A stretch of DNA of 64,000 bases. It comes from Macrothele yani. Lineage: Eukaryota; Arthropoda; Arachnida; Araneae; Macrothelidae. Position 1 is the stretch's first letter; each line of letters starts with the position of its first letter. Location of the stretch: positions 40,381,501 to 40,445,500 of the forward strand of contig CM077011.1 in the NCBI GenBank assembly GCA_039090855.1, read 5' to 3'. The notes under the pieces were generated by a model. That model did no database searches, was not told the DNA's origin, and was given only the letters and a program-made list of their open reading frames with translations. The position numbers and the translations under genes are program-made. Shown here one piece after another: positions 1 through 8,754 of the stretch.

Positions 1-781
1 CTCTCAAGACACTCCTAGACAGCGACTGTTCGATCACATGTTGCGTTGTCGTCCATGAAAATGAATCTATCACCGACAGCACCACGGAACATGCGAACAT
101 GAGGTAGCAGAACATCATTAATGTATCGTTGGCCAGTCATAGTCCCAGTTGGAAGCACATAGAGGGACGTACGGCCATTGATCATGATGCCAGCCCATAC
201 CATGACACTACATGTCGGATATCGGTCCCTTTCCTGTATGTTTGCTGGACAATATGCAGTACCACTATCACGCCAGACAGTTGTCGTCGTCAATCAGACG
301 ATAGACTGTATCTACTCTCATCTGAGAAGAGGACAGCAGACCAGTCGTTATCAGTCCAATTGCGATGTTGATGACACCATTGCAAACGGGCGGTACGGTG
401 ACGTCTGGACAATGGGATGCACACAACGGGACAGCGGGCGTATAGTCCTCCTTCATGCAAACGTCTGGCGACAGTTTTTCGGGAGATCCGCTTGCCAGTA
501 GCAGCCATGAACTGATTTGCTACCTCACTAGCTGTGCTGCGCCGGTGTCTTTTTGTTGATAGCACTATGTACTGATCTTCTGTAGGTATCGTACTGCGAA
601 CACGACCTCCCCCGTGACGTTTGCTACACTCTCCATTTGTTTGAAATGATTTCCAAAGCCTTGAAACAACACTGTGGTTGACGTCGAACTCCCTGGCAAC
701 ATCTGTTATTTTTTGCCCTTCTTCAATCTTGCCAATAATACGGCCACGCGTAAAATCATCTAGGTGATGTCGGGAAGACAT
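1..781 (-). pseudogene. Tc1/mariner-superfamily transposase remnant, 3' part outside window
   Basis: Seen: from an ATG at 781 the minus strand encodes an N-terminal helix-turn-helix region (TRGRIIGKIEEGQKITDVAR, then NHSVVSRLW), a second HTH, a Tc1-type linker (PLSRRHRTARLQW) and the first catalytic Asp in FSDESRY. Around 290 the frame shifts. The downstream frame carries SVMVWAGI, TGQRYINDVLLPH and the second catalytic Asp in FMDDNATC. An in-frame TAG at about 15-17 follows, and the reading continues off the window. Known: this order matches DD34E-type cut-and-paste transposases of about 340 residues. Inference: an inactive copy with at least one frameshift and one nonsense codon, lying just beyond the 3' end of the Polinton block. 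It may have inserted into the Polinton, but no terminal repeat was identified in 782-1011. Confidence 0.85.
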
Positions 782-1011
782 ACTGAAAATTGCAAGTTCG
801 TCAATTGATTCTTTCCCTTTCAACTTTGCGTTTGAACAACAACGGTCAATACGCGTCAAATCCTTTATATCTCTTATCAGCGCTATGACGTCACGAACAA
901 GTTCGGCAATCTAAAATTTGCATACGCACAATACGTCTTACTGTATCCCGCACTTATGCTAATTTCCACATTTTCCTGCCTTCCATTTTATGGTTGCTAT
1001 CGTTGCTATTG

Positions 1012-1470
1012 TCATCCGTCCTTAGCAATTGTCCGGCAGTGTATATTCGTGTTTTTTACAATGCGTCCATTATATTTAAATTCGGCCTTGGGACTCCAGT
1101 CAATAATATCAGAGTTCGTTTTAAAGACGTCCAGCACATTTCTTGCATTTCGTTTCAAGTTAGAAGGAACGGACTGAACGATAAGGTCTTCCACAACATC
1201 TTTTACTTTCTCGTCTTTGACATGTTCTTCTTTCACTGGTTCTTCAGTTCTCGATGGGGTTTCGTGAGATGCAACTGTAGGATTAAAACTGGAAACATGA
1301 ATGCTCTTATTCAAGACTTGATTATATAATTTCACTTTTACTTCGTCAGACTCTTTGCTTAGGAGAATTTTTTTCATTTCTTTGTCCAAGTCCGTTAGCG
1401 TTTCGTCTGTGGGCATATGACGGGAAATCCGTTCTTCGGGAATCAGAACCATTTTCTTTGCAAATTCCAT
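1012..1470 (-). CDS. Polinton-associated protein of unknown function (152 aa)
   Basis: Seen: an open frame of 152 codons whose ATG overlaps the stop of the upstream gene (TAATG). The N-terminus MEFAKKMVLIPEERI is followed by an acidic and lysine-rich stretch (DLDKEMKKILLSKESDEVKV), a low-complexity charged middle (EEPVKEEHVKDEKVKD) and a C-terminal part with a DIIDWSPKAEFKYNG segment. From memory, Polintons often carry a protein opening with a similar motif at this position; its role is not established to my knowledge. Context: last gene of the minus-strand virion module in this window. No signal peptide or membrane segment is visible. A DNA-packaging or virion accessory role is only a guess. 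Confidence 0.65.
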   Translation of the reverse strand: MEFAKKMVLIPEERISRHMPTDETLTDLDKEMKKILLSKESDEVKVKLYNQVLNKSIHVSSFNPTVASHETPSRTEEPVKEEHVKDEKVKDVVEDLIVQSVPSNLKRNARNVLDVFKTNSDIIDWSPKAEFKYNGRIVKNTNIHCRTIAKDG

Positions 1471-1760
1471 TATTTCGTAAGCAGAGTCGTTAATATACTG
1501 AGAGCAGCGGGAATCAACACACCTAAAAATCCCCCTTTTTGAATAAGGAGTTTCCTCTTTTTATACAGAGGTGTCTTTTTTCGAGAGAGAGCTCGCAAGG
1601 TGTGCTTATGCCGTTGCAATGAATGTTTCTGGGTGGGAGTAAGCGGAACATTTCCTTTTAACGTATTCATACAAACTTCACATAGTGCTTTAATTCCACT
1701 TTTTCTACACTTCGATATTAGGTCTTTTAATACTTTTTTGGACAGTATTGAATCATACAT
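1470..1760 (-). CDS. Small Polinton-associated basic protein with hydrophobic C-terminus (96 aa)
   Basis: Seen: 96 codons from ATG 1760, with a strongly basic middle (residues about 45-75, rich in Lys, Arg and His) followed by a hydrophobic, glycine-containing tail (GGFLGVLIPAALSILTTLL). Its stop overlaps the ATG of the next gene by one base (TAATG), so the pair may be translationally coupled. Known: small basic proteins ending in a GGFL-type hydrophobic segment recur beside Polinton capsid genes. Inference: a membrane-active or nucleic-acid-binding minor virion component, by analogy with small core and cement proteins of double jelly-roll viruses. The function is untested and no catalytic motif is visible. 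Confidence 0.6.
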   Translation of the reverse strand: MYDSILSKKVLKDLISKCRKSGIKALCEVCMNTLKGNVPLTPTQKHSLQRHKHTLRALSRKKTPLYKKRKLLIQKGGFLGVLIPAALSILTTLLTK

Positions 1761-1817
1761 AAAAGTTGGACCTGCTGCTTAGACAGCGTCATGATGAAAA
1801 CTGAGACTTATTTCATT

Positions 1818-2441
1818 TCACCGAGGTTGATCTATTACTTGAATGTCTCCCGGAAGTATCTGGGAGCGTAATCTTAATTCTTCCTTTGTCTCAGGTTTTA
1901 GATCAATCAATAAATAGCTGTAAGGGGATTTTGTGGCATCCATATACACTTCTTGAAAAAATTTAAGTTTGCTAGGGTACAACTGCCTCCCTAAATGAGT
2001 GATTTGATTCACATCTCTTCGTGATTTAAACAGAAACAAGTAATGAGCATTCAGGGAAATTTCTCGCATTTCTTTACCTTTATGAAAAATATTTTGAGTA
2101 ATGAATATCACGGACACATTGAAATGATGACTCCCTCTAGTGAACAAGTGAGTTAATTTTTTATCACTTCCGCATTCAGTCATGAGATCGTCAATGACAA
2201 ACAGCGTTCTTCCTTTCACATAGTCACGGAAATTAGAGGGGATGCCTTCCACAAATGTCACGTTTTCTATTTCATCATACAATGTTTGGTGAACCCCATA
2301 GAACCACACCACGTCTTCGGGAGGGGGAGAGATGACTTCCCCTTGATGCTGAAGTAAGCGCTTTACAAACTGGGTCTTTCCACTTCCCGTAGGACCCGCT
2401 ATCAGAGCTGTGAAAGGATGTTGTAGTCTGGGCACTTCCAT
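1818..2441 (-). CDS. Polinton FtsK/HerA-type genome packaging ATPase
   Basis: Role: ATP-driven motor that packages viral-type DNA into the capsid. Seen: starting at ATG 2441 (an upstream TTG at 2459 lies directly after a stop and is less likely) the protein is 207 aa. Walker A is GPTGSGKT at residues 16-23 and Walker B is LFVIDDLM at 80-87. A conserved downstream segment (VSVIFITQN) fits the sensor strand after Walker B. The length agrees with the compact A32-like ATPases of Polintons. Neighbours: protease gene upstream, 96-aa protein downstream, same strand. The frame is undisrupted. Other P-loop NTPases are possible in principle, but the linkage to capsid and protease genes makes the packaging assignment strong. 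Confidence 0.85.
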   Translation of the reverse strand: MEVPRLQHPFTALIAGPTGSGKTQFVKRLLQHQGEVISPPPEDVVWFYGVHQTLYDEIENVTFVEGIPSNFRDYVKGRTLFVIDDLMTECGSDKKLTHLFTRGSHHFNVSVIFITQNIFHKGKEMREISLNAHYLFLFKSRRDVNQITHLGRQLYPSKLKFFQEVYMDATKSPYSYLLIDLKPETKEELRLRSQILPGDIQVIDQPR

Positions 2442-2518
2442 GTTGTCAACTGAGGTCAATCAAGAACTTACAAAATAATTTAAAGACACATAAATTATAG
2501 TTGAAATCAATTTTTATT

Positions 2519-2995
2519 TTAAATTCTAAATTTTGTTACAATTCCAAATTTATTTCGAACAAAATAATAGACACGCACGTCGTTTGTTTCAGATTTCCAT
2601 CGAAAATTTCTTACAATGGAGTACAAGCTTTTTCCGCGACATCTAGAATAAAGGAAGAAAATACAAAATTGGCCACATACGGCCGTAAACAAACTTTGAA
2701 GAGGTACATCATTAAAATTCATAGTTTCAAACTTGGAGACAAATTGAGCAACAGGTCCTTGAAAACATTCTGGAGAATGTCCGAAAGAATCAAAAAATTC
2801 CATTGTTTTTGGGTTTGACATATACATAGCCAACCAGTGTTTTCCAGGATTTTCATGTCGGTCTGTATTCACAACAAGGCATGCTGGGAACTTGACAATT
2901 CTCTTGGGAAGGCGGTCACAGGCAAACACTCCGAGGAAGGAACGTCGGGTCACGTGATCTTGCTTTAAGGACTTGGTTATTTGTATACTGTTCAT
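2519..2995 (-). CDS. Polinton adenain-like (Ulp1/C5 family) cysteine protease
   Basis: Role: processes virion precursor proteins in Polintons and adenoviruses. Seen: from ATG 2995 the protein is 158 aa. The candidate catalytic set is His53 (GKHWLA), Asp69 (FFDSFG), Gln100 and Cys107 (VCGQFC). The Gln-Cys spacing of seven matches adenain. The start is chosen because it lies four nucleotides after the capsid stop; an in-frame TTG at 3046 would overlap the capsid gene and is less plausible. The C-terminal part after residue 120 is basic. The frame is intact and all four expected active-site positions are present. Confidence in family is high; in activity moderate. Confidence 0.85.
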   Translation of the reverse strand: MNSIQITKSLKQDHVTRRSFLGVFACDRLPKRIVKFPACLVVNTDRHENPGKHWLAMYMSNPKTMEFFDSFGHSPECFQGPVAQFVSKFETMNFNDVPLQSLFTAVCGQFCIFFLYSRCRGKSLYSIVRNFRWKSETNDVRVYYFVRNKFGIVTKFRI

Positions 2996-2999
2996 TTCT

Positions 3000-4319
3000 T
3001 CAATTGGAGAAATCACAAAGAATATTTCTGGACTTGGAAATTTCAATAATGTTCTGGAACTCTGCGTAGATTAGCACAGAAATGGTTTTTACCAAAGCTT
3101 TTCCAAATTTGATTTCCACTCTTAAATTTCCTTGATGGATCAGGTTCAAATGTCCTCCATCGCATAGGTCCGGACTGAGATCGAATGCATAAAGAGTGTA
3201 TCCCTCGGAAAATTCCGCACGATCGATAAATATTCCACGGTCCTGACCCAGTTTCTCGGTGCCTTGAAATAGACTGTGGAAGGAACGAATTGTGCTTCCC
3301 TTTTCAAAATTGGGTTCTAGAGATTTATGAGGAACTGGCTGTCCGTCAACGTACACGGCGATAAAGTTGACATCATAATGCTTGAATTCAAATGGGTTGG
3401 ATTTATATGTACCATTAAAAGCGTCGTTGTCTACACATCCAATAACCAGTCTTTTGGGCATTTGTCCGAGGAATACGTTGTCTTGCACGAAGGACATACT
3501 TCCTTGAGAGACGGAATACACTTTACATAAAACTCGATCAATGGGATACTTGGCAGGAAATTTTTCTAATGCTTTTGCATGACCGATGGCCACTCCAGGG
3601 TTGACTTTCACTTTTCTCACAAAACTGGATGCGTGTTCGATGAGAACTCTGTAACTGGGGATCTCGGAGGAGGAAACAAGGCAGAAATCAGGTTTACTTC
3701 GAACCAGTTTGATTTTCATATCCACTAAATTGAGCAGCAGTCTGTTTTGATAAAATAAATCGCAGTGCAAAGTTCCAATCATATCCAGCGTCTTGCTTTC
3801 TTTTATGAGTTCGTAGCGTTGATGTAATCCCTTGTTTGTTGCATCATTCGTGGGATTAATTTCGTGTAGATGTCCGGCTGTATCCTTGTAAAAACCTTCA
3901 CATGATAAATAGGATTTCTTTGCTTCTTCTCCGTAATTCAGTAGAGTTTCGATATAAGCTCTGTAGGGATACGTGTTGCTTGATGAGAAAATCACTCTTT
4001 CGTTTAAACTGATGTCGACTTGAGAAAACAGAGAATGAAGAAAACAGTTAATGGGACCCACGGGCTCTTTTTCAATTAGGGAAGAATTGTCAGCTTTCAC
4101 AATTTTAATTTTCACATAGAGTTGGCTGGAAGACAAATCCATGTATTCTTCTCCACTCCCAGAAATATTAAATTCCAGAGGTCCTCCATCTCGAATGTTG
4201 GCCAAGGGGTGATATTCGATCCATTGTCCTTTTTCTATGCTGGTTTGGGTAGGCGGTAAAGCAAATAAATCCAATTCCGACTTGAGACATACGGACGAAT
4301 GACTGTGAATCATAGCCAT
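3000..4319 (-). CDS. Polinton major capsid protein candidate (double jelly-roll, F54H12.2-like)
   Basis: Seen: an intact 439-codon frame from ATG 4319. The N-terminus has HSHSSVCLKSELDLFALPP and SIEKGQWIEYHPL, then FNISGSGEEYMDLSSSQLYV, the pattern of a protein often annotated as F54H12.2-like in invertebrate genomes. The length (about 440 aa) fits double jelly-roll capsid proteins of the PRD1-adenovirus lineage. Beta-rich alternation is evident throughout, with no signal peptide or membrane helix. Neighbours: the small basic protein ends three nucleotides upstream and the protease begins four nucleotides downstream, so the three probably share a transcript. Whether it is the hexon-like major or another capsid subunit rests on memory of the family; a structural model would settle it. 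Confidence 0.75.
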   Translation of the reverse strand: MAMIHSHSSVCLKSELDLFALPPTQTSIEKGQWIEYHPLANIRDGGPLEFNISGSGEEYMDLSSSQLYVKIKIVKADNSSLIEKEPVGPINCFLHSLFSQVDISLNERVIFSSSNTYPYRAYIETLLNYGEEAKKSYLSCEGFYKDTAGHLHEINPTNDATNKGLHQRYELIKESKTLDMIGTLHCDLFYQNRLLLNLVDMKIKLVRSKPDFCLVSSSEIPSYRVLIEHASSFVRKVKVNPGVAIGHAKALEKFPAKYPIDRVLCKVYSVSQGSMSFVQDNVFLGQMPKRLVIGCVDNDAFNGTYKSNPFEFKHYDVNFIAVYVDGQPVPHKSLEPNFEKGSTIRSFHSLFQGTEKLGQDRGIFIDRAEFSEGYTLYAFDLSPDLCDGGHLNLIHQGNLRVEIKFGKALVKTISVLIYAEFQNIIEISKSRNILCDFSN

Positions 4320-4322
4320 GGT

Positions 4323-4739
4323 TTACGGATCAAAAATATCGCGTGCGGTCCTCTTGGCTTTCTTTGAACGAATGATACGTTTCTTCGTTTTTCTCTTTCT
4401 TTTAACGCTTCCCCCCAACATTTTCTTCACTTTAGAAGCTGCTTTATCAGTGAGAATTTGTCCTGCTTCTTTAGCTCGTTGTTTGGCTGCCGTTTTCACA
4501 TCTTTACCGAGAATGACGTCATTGGCGAGATCCATACCCGTTCGTAAGACTTGTTTTCCGAGCGTTTTAGCACCTTGTTTAAATAACGGTACCGCCGCTC
4601 TAAATAATGAACGAAAAAGTACTCCAAGCCCATAACCTTTTTGTAGTGGTACTCCTTGATAGTAAACTATTACTTTTCCCGTTTGACTGACGTAATAATC
4701 TTCGAAGGATTTCGTACAGCAGCGGTATGGTTCGTACAT
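4323..4739 (-). CDS. Small basic Polinton virion protein (138 aa)
   Basis: Seen: 138 codons from ATG 4739. A tyrosine-rich N-terminus leads into a glycine-containing amphipathic segment (GYGLGVLFRSLFRAAVPLFK, residues about 35-54), a helical Ala/Lys-rich middle and a very basic C-terminus (KRKRKTKKR). Known: adintovirus and Polinton genomes encode proteins of this architecture, compared with adenovirus core or membrane-lytic proteins. Inference: the amphipathic part may perturb membranes and the basic tail may condense DNA or act as a nuclear localisation signal. Spacing of three nucleotides to the capsid gene supports co-expression. The frame is open. No enzymatic motif is visible. Confidence 0.65.
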   Translation of the reverse strand: MYEPYRCCTKSFEDYYVSQTGKVIVYYQGVPLQKGYGLGVLFRSLFRAAVPLFKQGAKTLGKQVLRTGMDLANDVILGKDVKTAAKQRAKEAGQILTDKAASKVKKMLGGSVKRKRKTKKRIIRSKKAKRTARDIFDP

Positions 4740-4741
4740 GA

Positions 4742-5472
4742 TTAGAGATGCTTGAGACGAAAATGAAGTTTCACGATCGCTGTTCCACGTTCAAATGGCA
4801 CTAATTGGCCTATGTGATTCCTTAAAACGATTTCAATGGTTTGAAAATTTTTTCTTGCAAGAGACAAATAATGAGGTCGATCGAACAAAGCGCTCACCAT
4901 CTCTCCATCCACACCACTCACTTTAACGATGCGAAGGAGAGGAGCAACCATGTCTCCTACCGGTTGCGGTTCCACAATATCACTGTACACATACAACAGA
5001 GAAAACCGACCGTTTAGATCTGCGATAAATTCACCATTTACCGAGACAGCTCCACTCACGGCTGAAAGTTGCATGGGTTGGTATCCTAAGATTTCCGCAA
5101 TCCCTGGGGGAAAACCAAGCGCGTACCTTTCAGAAGAGTTGACTTGACCTTTTGAGTCGCTTTATTATAATTCAAAAAGATTTTATTGGCAAAATGATTG
5201 CTCATGGATTTAACAATGTCTGCTATAGACTCGTAATGACCTGGAGATATTCTTCCCGTCTTAAACTGACCTGTTCCCAAATCGTATTCCAAATGGTTGG
5301 AATTTTCCGTGATATTATACCACGAATGGGGTTAGATGAGCTCGACGAGTCCCACTTCCCAGTCTTCATTCAGTTCGATTGGGGAAGGAAGACGTGTTAT
5401 AAAATGGGATATTTTGTTGTCCAAAAAGTATCCGAGAGAGCTGTCGCTCGGTAGTGTCAGATAGAAACTCAT
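4742..5472 (-). pseudogene. Polinton minor (penton-like) capsid protein, broken
   Basis: Seen: three adjacent minus-strand open pieces belong to one jelly-roll-type protein. The N-terminal piece starts at ATG 5472 (MSFYLTLPSDSS) and ends at an in-frame TAA at 5332-5334. The same frame reopens and runs to about 5113, where a one-base frameshift in a C/T-rich stretch moves the reading into the last piece, ending at 4742. That last piece has LYVYSDIVEP and a C-terminal IVKLHFRLKHL strand typical of this family. Known: Polinton minor capsid proteins of this type form pentons. Total span is 731 bp (about 243 codons). Inference: one nonsense and one frameshift mutation inactivate the copy unless assembly error explains the latter. 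Confidence 0.75.
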
Positions 5473-5510
5473 CTTGGCGAATGACGTTTCATTTAAAAAT
5501 AAGGTCGGTT

Positions 5511-6566
5511 TTATAGCGAGGTCAAGTCTTCCGCGGGGATCCACGCGTTGAATTTATCGGAGTAGCCTTTAAATTTGACAAAGTATTCCATTTTTCCTTT
5601 TCTTTTGCGTTTCTTTAGAACACGTTCCACAGAAAATGTCTCGGAAAGTGTCACTTTTTGAAGCTCTTCGGCGTAGAATGTCCCTTCCAGCTCTTCGTTC
5701 AATAAATCTTTTACTTTGTACACGGGAGGGGATCTTGGAATGAGGTCACTCACCACAAACACTTCTTCCGTCCAATTTGATTCGTATCCTTTTTCAAACG
5801 TTAATTTGGTTTTAGAAATCCTTACGTGATCGCCGACTTGGAATTTATAGGAGGGTTTTTCCCTCTTGAAACCACTATATAGATTGTCAAACACTTGCTT
5901 TTCATTGTTTTCGTTCACTTACACAGGCTTCATTTTTATACTTCGATGGGAAGAATGATTGTAACTGTGGACTAAATCGTCAAGCACGTCGATGAATCTG
6001 AAGGTGTTTTGACTTGTAAAGTAGCGCCACATTCTAGTTTTCAACGTGCGATTGAATCTTTCCACAACACTTGCTTTTGTCTCGTTGTTCGTCGTAAAGA
6101 AATGCACCTCGTGCTGTTTTAAAAACTTTTGGAATTCTTTGTTCTTAAATTCAGTTCCTTTATCAGTTTGCAGTTTTAAAGGTTTTCTCTGTTCGAAAAT
6201 CTTGGAAAACGCTTGAACGATATGGAACCCCGACTTTTGTTTTAGGGGAATCACCCACGCATATTTGGAAAATATATCAATACACGTCAACAAGTAACGA
6301 AATCCATTATTATGTCGACTCAAACTGGGAAGGTCAACCAGGTCTGCTTGAAACTGTTGATCTATTTTATTCACCAACACTCTGTTTCTCGGAAAATGAC
6401 GTCTCGTCGGTTTGTGGAGGGTGTACGTTTTCTCCCCCTTCAGCCATTTTTCCACGTCTTTTTTCTTGACGCCTTCTTTCTTGACAACACGGAATAAAGC
6501 ATTCACCCCACCGAGACTTCCTTCTTTTACGGCTGTAAGATACGCCTGTTTCATTACATCCTTCAT
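5511..6566 (-). pseudogene. Polinton retroviral-type integrase with C-terminal chromodomain, split by one stop
   Basis: Role: inserts the element into host DNA. Seen: from ATG 6566 the first 215 codons contain a zinc-less N-terminal region, a linker and the rve catalytic core with Asp75 (QADLVDLP), Asp135 (LQTDKGTEF) and Glu169 (ASVVERFNRT). A TAA at 5919-5921 interrupts; the same frame continues for 135 codons. That part has an SH3-like DNA-binding segment (FQVGDHVRISK) and a chromodomain (VERVLKKRKRKGKMEYFVKF, then WIPAEDL). Together the two parts match the usual length of about 350 aa. Known: Polinton and chromovirus integrases use such chromodomains for chromatin targeting. The single stop suggests recent inactivation; readthrough is possible but unsupported. 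Confidence 0.85.
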
Positions 6567-7029
6567 TACAACAATTCAACGAGAGATGTTCCACCGTAAC
6601 AGAAAAATTCATGTTCACACCAACTCGTTCACAACTCAAATAACGTGCCCCCCCCCCCCTTCACACTGCATTTTTAAATAAAATTCCAAGAATTTTATTA
6701 AAAATGCTTCCCCTTTCAAACATATTTTCTCAATGGTCTCGCTGGGACCACCAGATCATTTTTTATGAACCTGAGGGGAAAAAAATACTGCAACGTCTAT
6801 AAAAATTATAATACCTCAGGGAATTCCTGAAAATATAAATTTAATAAAATAAATTAGAGAGAAAAAATAGGACAAAAAAAATACGAGTAAAAAAAATTGG
6901 AAACGACAAAAAAACTTCCTTCAAAAATTTGACAAAGTCCAGTAAATCTCCCGAGAAAATTAAAAAAATAAATATTGGAAAGACTTCCCCAACATTTGTC
7001 AACGTCCAATAAATCTCCCGAGAAAAGTT
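6567..7029. other. AT-rich non-coding sequence upstream of the integrase
   Basis: No gene is visible. The stretch holds a poly-C run (about 6650-6658) and long A/T-rich low-complexity sequence. A short block containing AAATCTCCCGAGAAAA is directly repeated at about 6945 and 7008. It may contain the right terminus of the Polinton, but no inverted partner lies in the window to prove it. Confidence 0.6.
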
Positions 7030-7440
7030 TGAAAAAGCACCGCTAGGGGGCAACGTACACACCCCTTTTCCCCCACTCGGTCGTTGCCATCTCTCAAAGA
7101 TCCATTAAAAGTTCCAAAAAGCACCGCTAGGGGGCAGCACATCGAGTTGACATCCCCCTATATCCACCCCCTTTCTCCCACTCGGTCGTTGCCATCTCTC
7201 AAAGGTCCATTAAAAGTTCCAAGAAGCACCGCTAGGGGGCAGCACATCTCCTTTCCCCGACTCGGTCGTTGCCATCTCTCAAAAACAAAGATCTAACATA
7301 ATAATAAAGTTCCAAGAGGCACCGCTAGGGGGCAGCACATCTCCTTTCCCCCACTCGGTCGTTGCCATCACTCAAAAACAAAGATCTAACATAATAATAA
7401 AGTTCCAAGAAGCACCGCTAGGGAGCAGCACATCGACCCT
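7030..7440 (+). repeat. Five-unit tandem repeat with CTCF-core-like motifs
   Basis: Seen: the motif CACCGCTAGGGGGCAG or a near copy occurs at about 7040, 7124, 7229, 7322 and 7414 (spacings 84-105 bp), always on the same strand. Each is embedded in a unit that also contains CCCACTCGGTCGTTGCCATC and AAAGTTCCAA. The last copy has one substitution in the G run. Known: CCGCTAGGGGGCAG is very close to the CTCF consensus core. Binding is inference; the array could equally be a satellite with chance resemblance. Confidence 0.75.
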
Positions 7441-7449
7441 ACACACTAG

Positions 7450-7585
7450 CGTCACCTGCCACGCCCCCACATCCTTCTGCCACAAGCCACGCCCCATCCT
7501 TCTGCAGCAACCACGCCCCCCATCCTTCGGTCACACGCCACGCCCCTCATCCTTCTGCGTCAGGCCACGCCCCCATCCTTCTCTA
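7450..7585 (+). repeat. GC-box minisatellite, unit containing CCACGCCCCxATCCTTC
   Basis: Seen: about five imperfect copies of a 27-31 bp unit, each with CCACGCCCC followed by CATCCTTC and a short variable spacer. It directly follows the CTCF-like array and ends at a small palindrome (AAGGATGCATCCTT, about 7587-7600). Known: CCACGCCCC is a KLF/Sp1-type box. No transcript start is evident, so a regulatory role is not shown. Confidence 0.7.
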
Positions 7586-7647
7586 GAAGGATGCATCCTT
7601 GCGCTCGGATCGGTCCTTTTATACTACTCATATCACTCGTTGTTGTC

Positions 7648-8681
7648 ATGGGTGAAGGGAGACATTTATCAGATTTGGAAGAAGGGATGGTTATCGGCTT
7701 TCAGGTCAAGAGTGGCAGTATTTCTGAAACAGCGCAGCTTGTGAAATGTTCGTGTGCTGCTGTGGTTAAAGTGTATAATGGTTGGAGAAATAGCGCCATT
7801 GCAAATAAGCGATGTGAAAACTACGGAGCACCACGTGCCATTGATATGAGAGGTGAACGTCGGCTTCAAAGGTGAGTAAGGGCCGATCGACACGCTACAG
7901 TGGAGCAACTCACTGGCCGAATGAACCAGGGAGCTACCGGAATTGTGTCTAAAACGATCGTTCAGCGAACCTTGCTGCTTATGGGTCTTCGATGCAGACG
8001 GATGGTCACTGCACCTATGCTAAATAAGGTGCATCGGCCGAAAAGGCTTATATCTGCACGGAATTATCGGAAACGGACCTCTGCTGATCGGAAAAGGATT
8101 GCCTTCTCTGATGAGTCACGTTTTCTGCTTCATCAAACGGATGGACGTTGGCATATATTACGAGAATCATTGGAGAGCAAACACTCTTCAACCACTGCTG
8201 GAAGAACACAAGCTGGTGGTGGCAACGTTATGGTCCGGAAAATGTCTTCGTGGTATTCCCTGGGTCCATTCATACCTGTGAAAGCCACTATAGACCGAAT
8301 TCATTATGAATCTATCCTTGCAGACCACGTAAACCCATACAAGCTGATTGTCTTTCATGGGGCGAATGCGACGTGTCACACAGCTAGAAATGTCCGAGAG
8401 TGGTTGGAAGAGCACGATGAAGATTTCACAGTACTTTCCTGGCTCCCTAATTTTCAGACTTAAACCAAATCGAGCAGCTGTGGGACCTCGTCGATCGTGT
8501 TGGTCCTTCTATGGATCCTTCACCACGCAACCTTCATCAGCTGTCAGATGCACTGCAGTCCGTATGGCTCCACATACCTGTGAACACCTTCCAGCACCTT
8601 ATTGAGTCACTCCCAGCCCGTCTAGCTGATGTCCTCGCTGCACACGGCATTGTTCTTGATATTAGCTGGTGGTCACAATAA
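7648..8681 (+). pseudogene. Tc1-like transposase pseudogene with lost second catalytic Asp
   Basis: Seen: starting at ATG 7648 (MGEGRHLSDLEEGMVIGF) the N-terminal HTH region is recognisable. An in-frame TGA at about 7873 interrupts, and the same frame continues with the second HTH and the first catalytic Asp in FSDESRF. The block that should read QDNAPCH reads HGANATCH, so the second catalytic Asp is Ala. A frameshift near 8460 moves the DLNQIEQLWD block (third acidic residue) into another frame, which then runs open to a stop at 8681. Known: DDE/DDD transposases need all three acidic residues. Inference: dead copy with one nonsense, one frameshift and one active-site substitution. Terminal inverted repeats were not identified. 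Confidence 0.85.
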
Positions 8682-8709
8682 TGTAATTCGACCATGTATA
8701 TACTATATA

Positions 8710-8710
<1 letters not shown>

Positions 8711-8744
<34 letters not shown>
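8711..8744. repeat. TA dinucleotide microsatellite
   Basis: About 17 TA units immediately before the 5' end of the first RTE-like element. TA runs also lie at the junction of the two elements and after the second one. Confidence 0.95.
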
Positions 8745-8748
<4 letters not shown>

Positions 8749-8754
8749 ATGTAA

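Larger units (their letters stand above)
1012..6566 (-). mobile_element. Polinton/Maverick (adintovirus-like) gene block, incomplete
   Basis: Seen: eight consecutive genes on the minus strand with very tight spacing (1-nt overlap to about 57 nt). In transcription order: integrase plus chromodomain, minor capsid, small basic protein, capsid protein, adenain-like protease, packaging ATPase and two small proteins. Known: this gene complement is diagnostic of Polintons, self-synthesising DNA transposons that also encode virion proteins. Missing: no protein-primed family B DNA polymerase lies in the window. It could be left of coordinate 1 beyond the Tc1 remnant, or lost. Lesions lie in integrase and minor capsid, while ATPase, protease and main capsid frames are open. 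I could not delimit the terminal inverted repeats; the AT-rich sequence after 6566 may contain the right end. Confidence 0.9.

Noticed and set aside
2519..3046. Protease start at TTG 3046
   Set aside because: It would overlap the capsid gene by about 47 nt; the ATG at 2995 lies four nucleotides after the capsid stop and preserves all catalytic residues.
6841..7062. Phenylalanine-rich small membrane protein
   Set aside because: It is an artefact of A-rich low-complexity DNA read on the minus strand.
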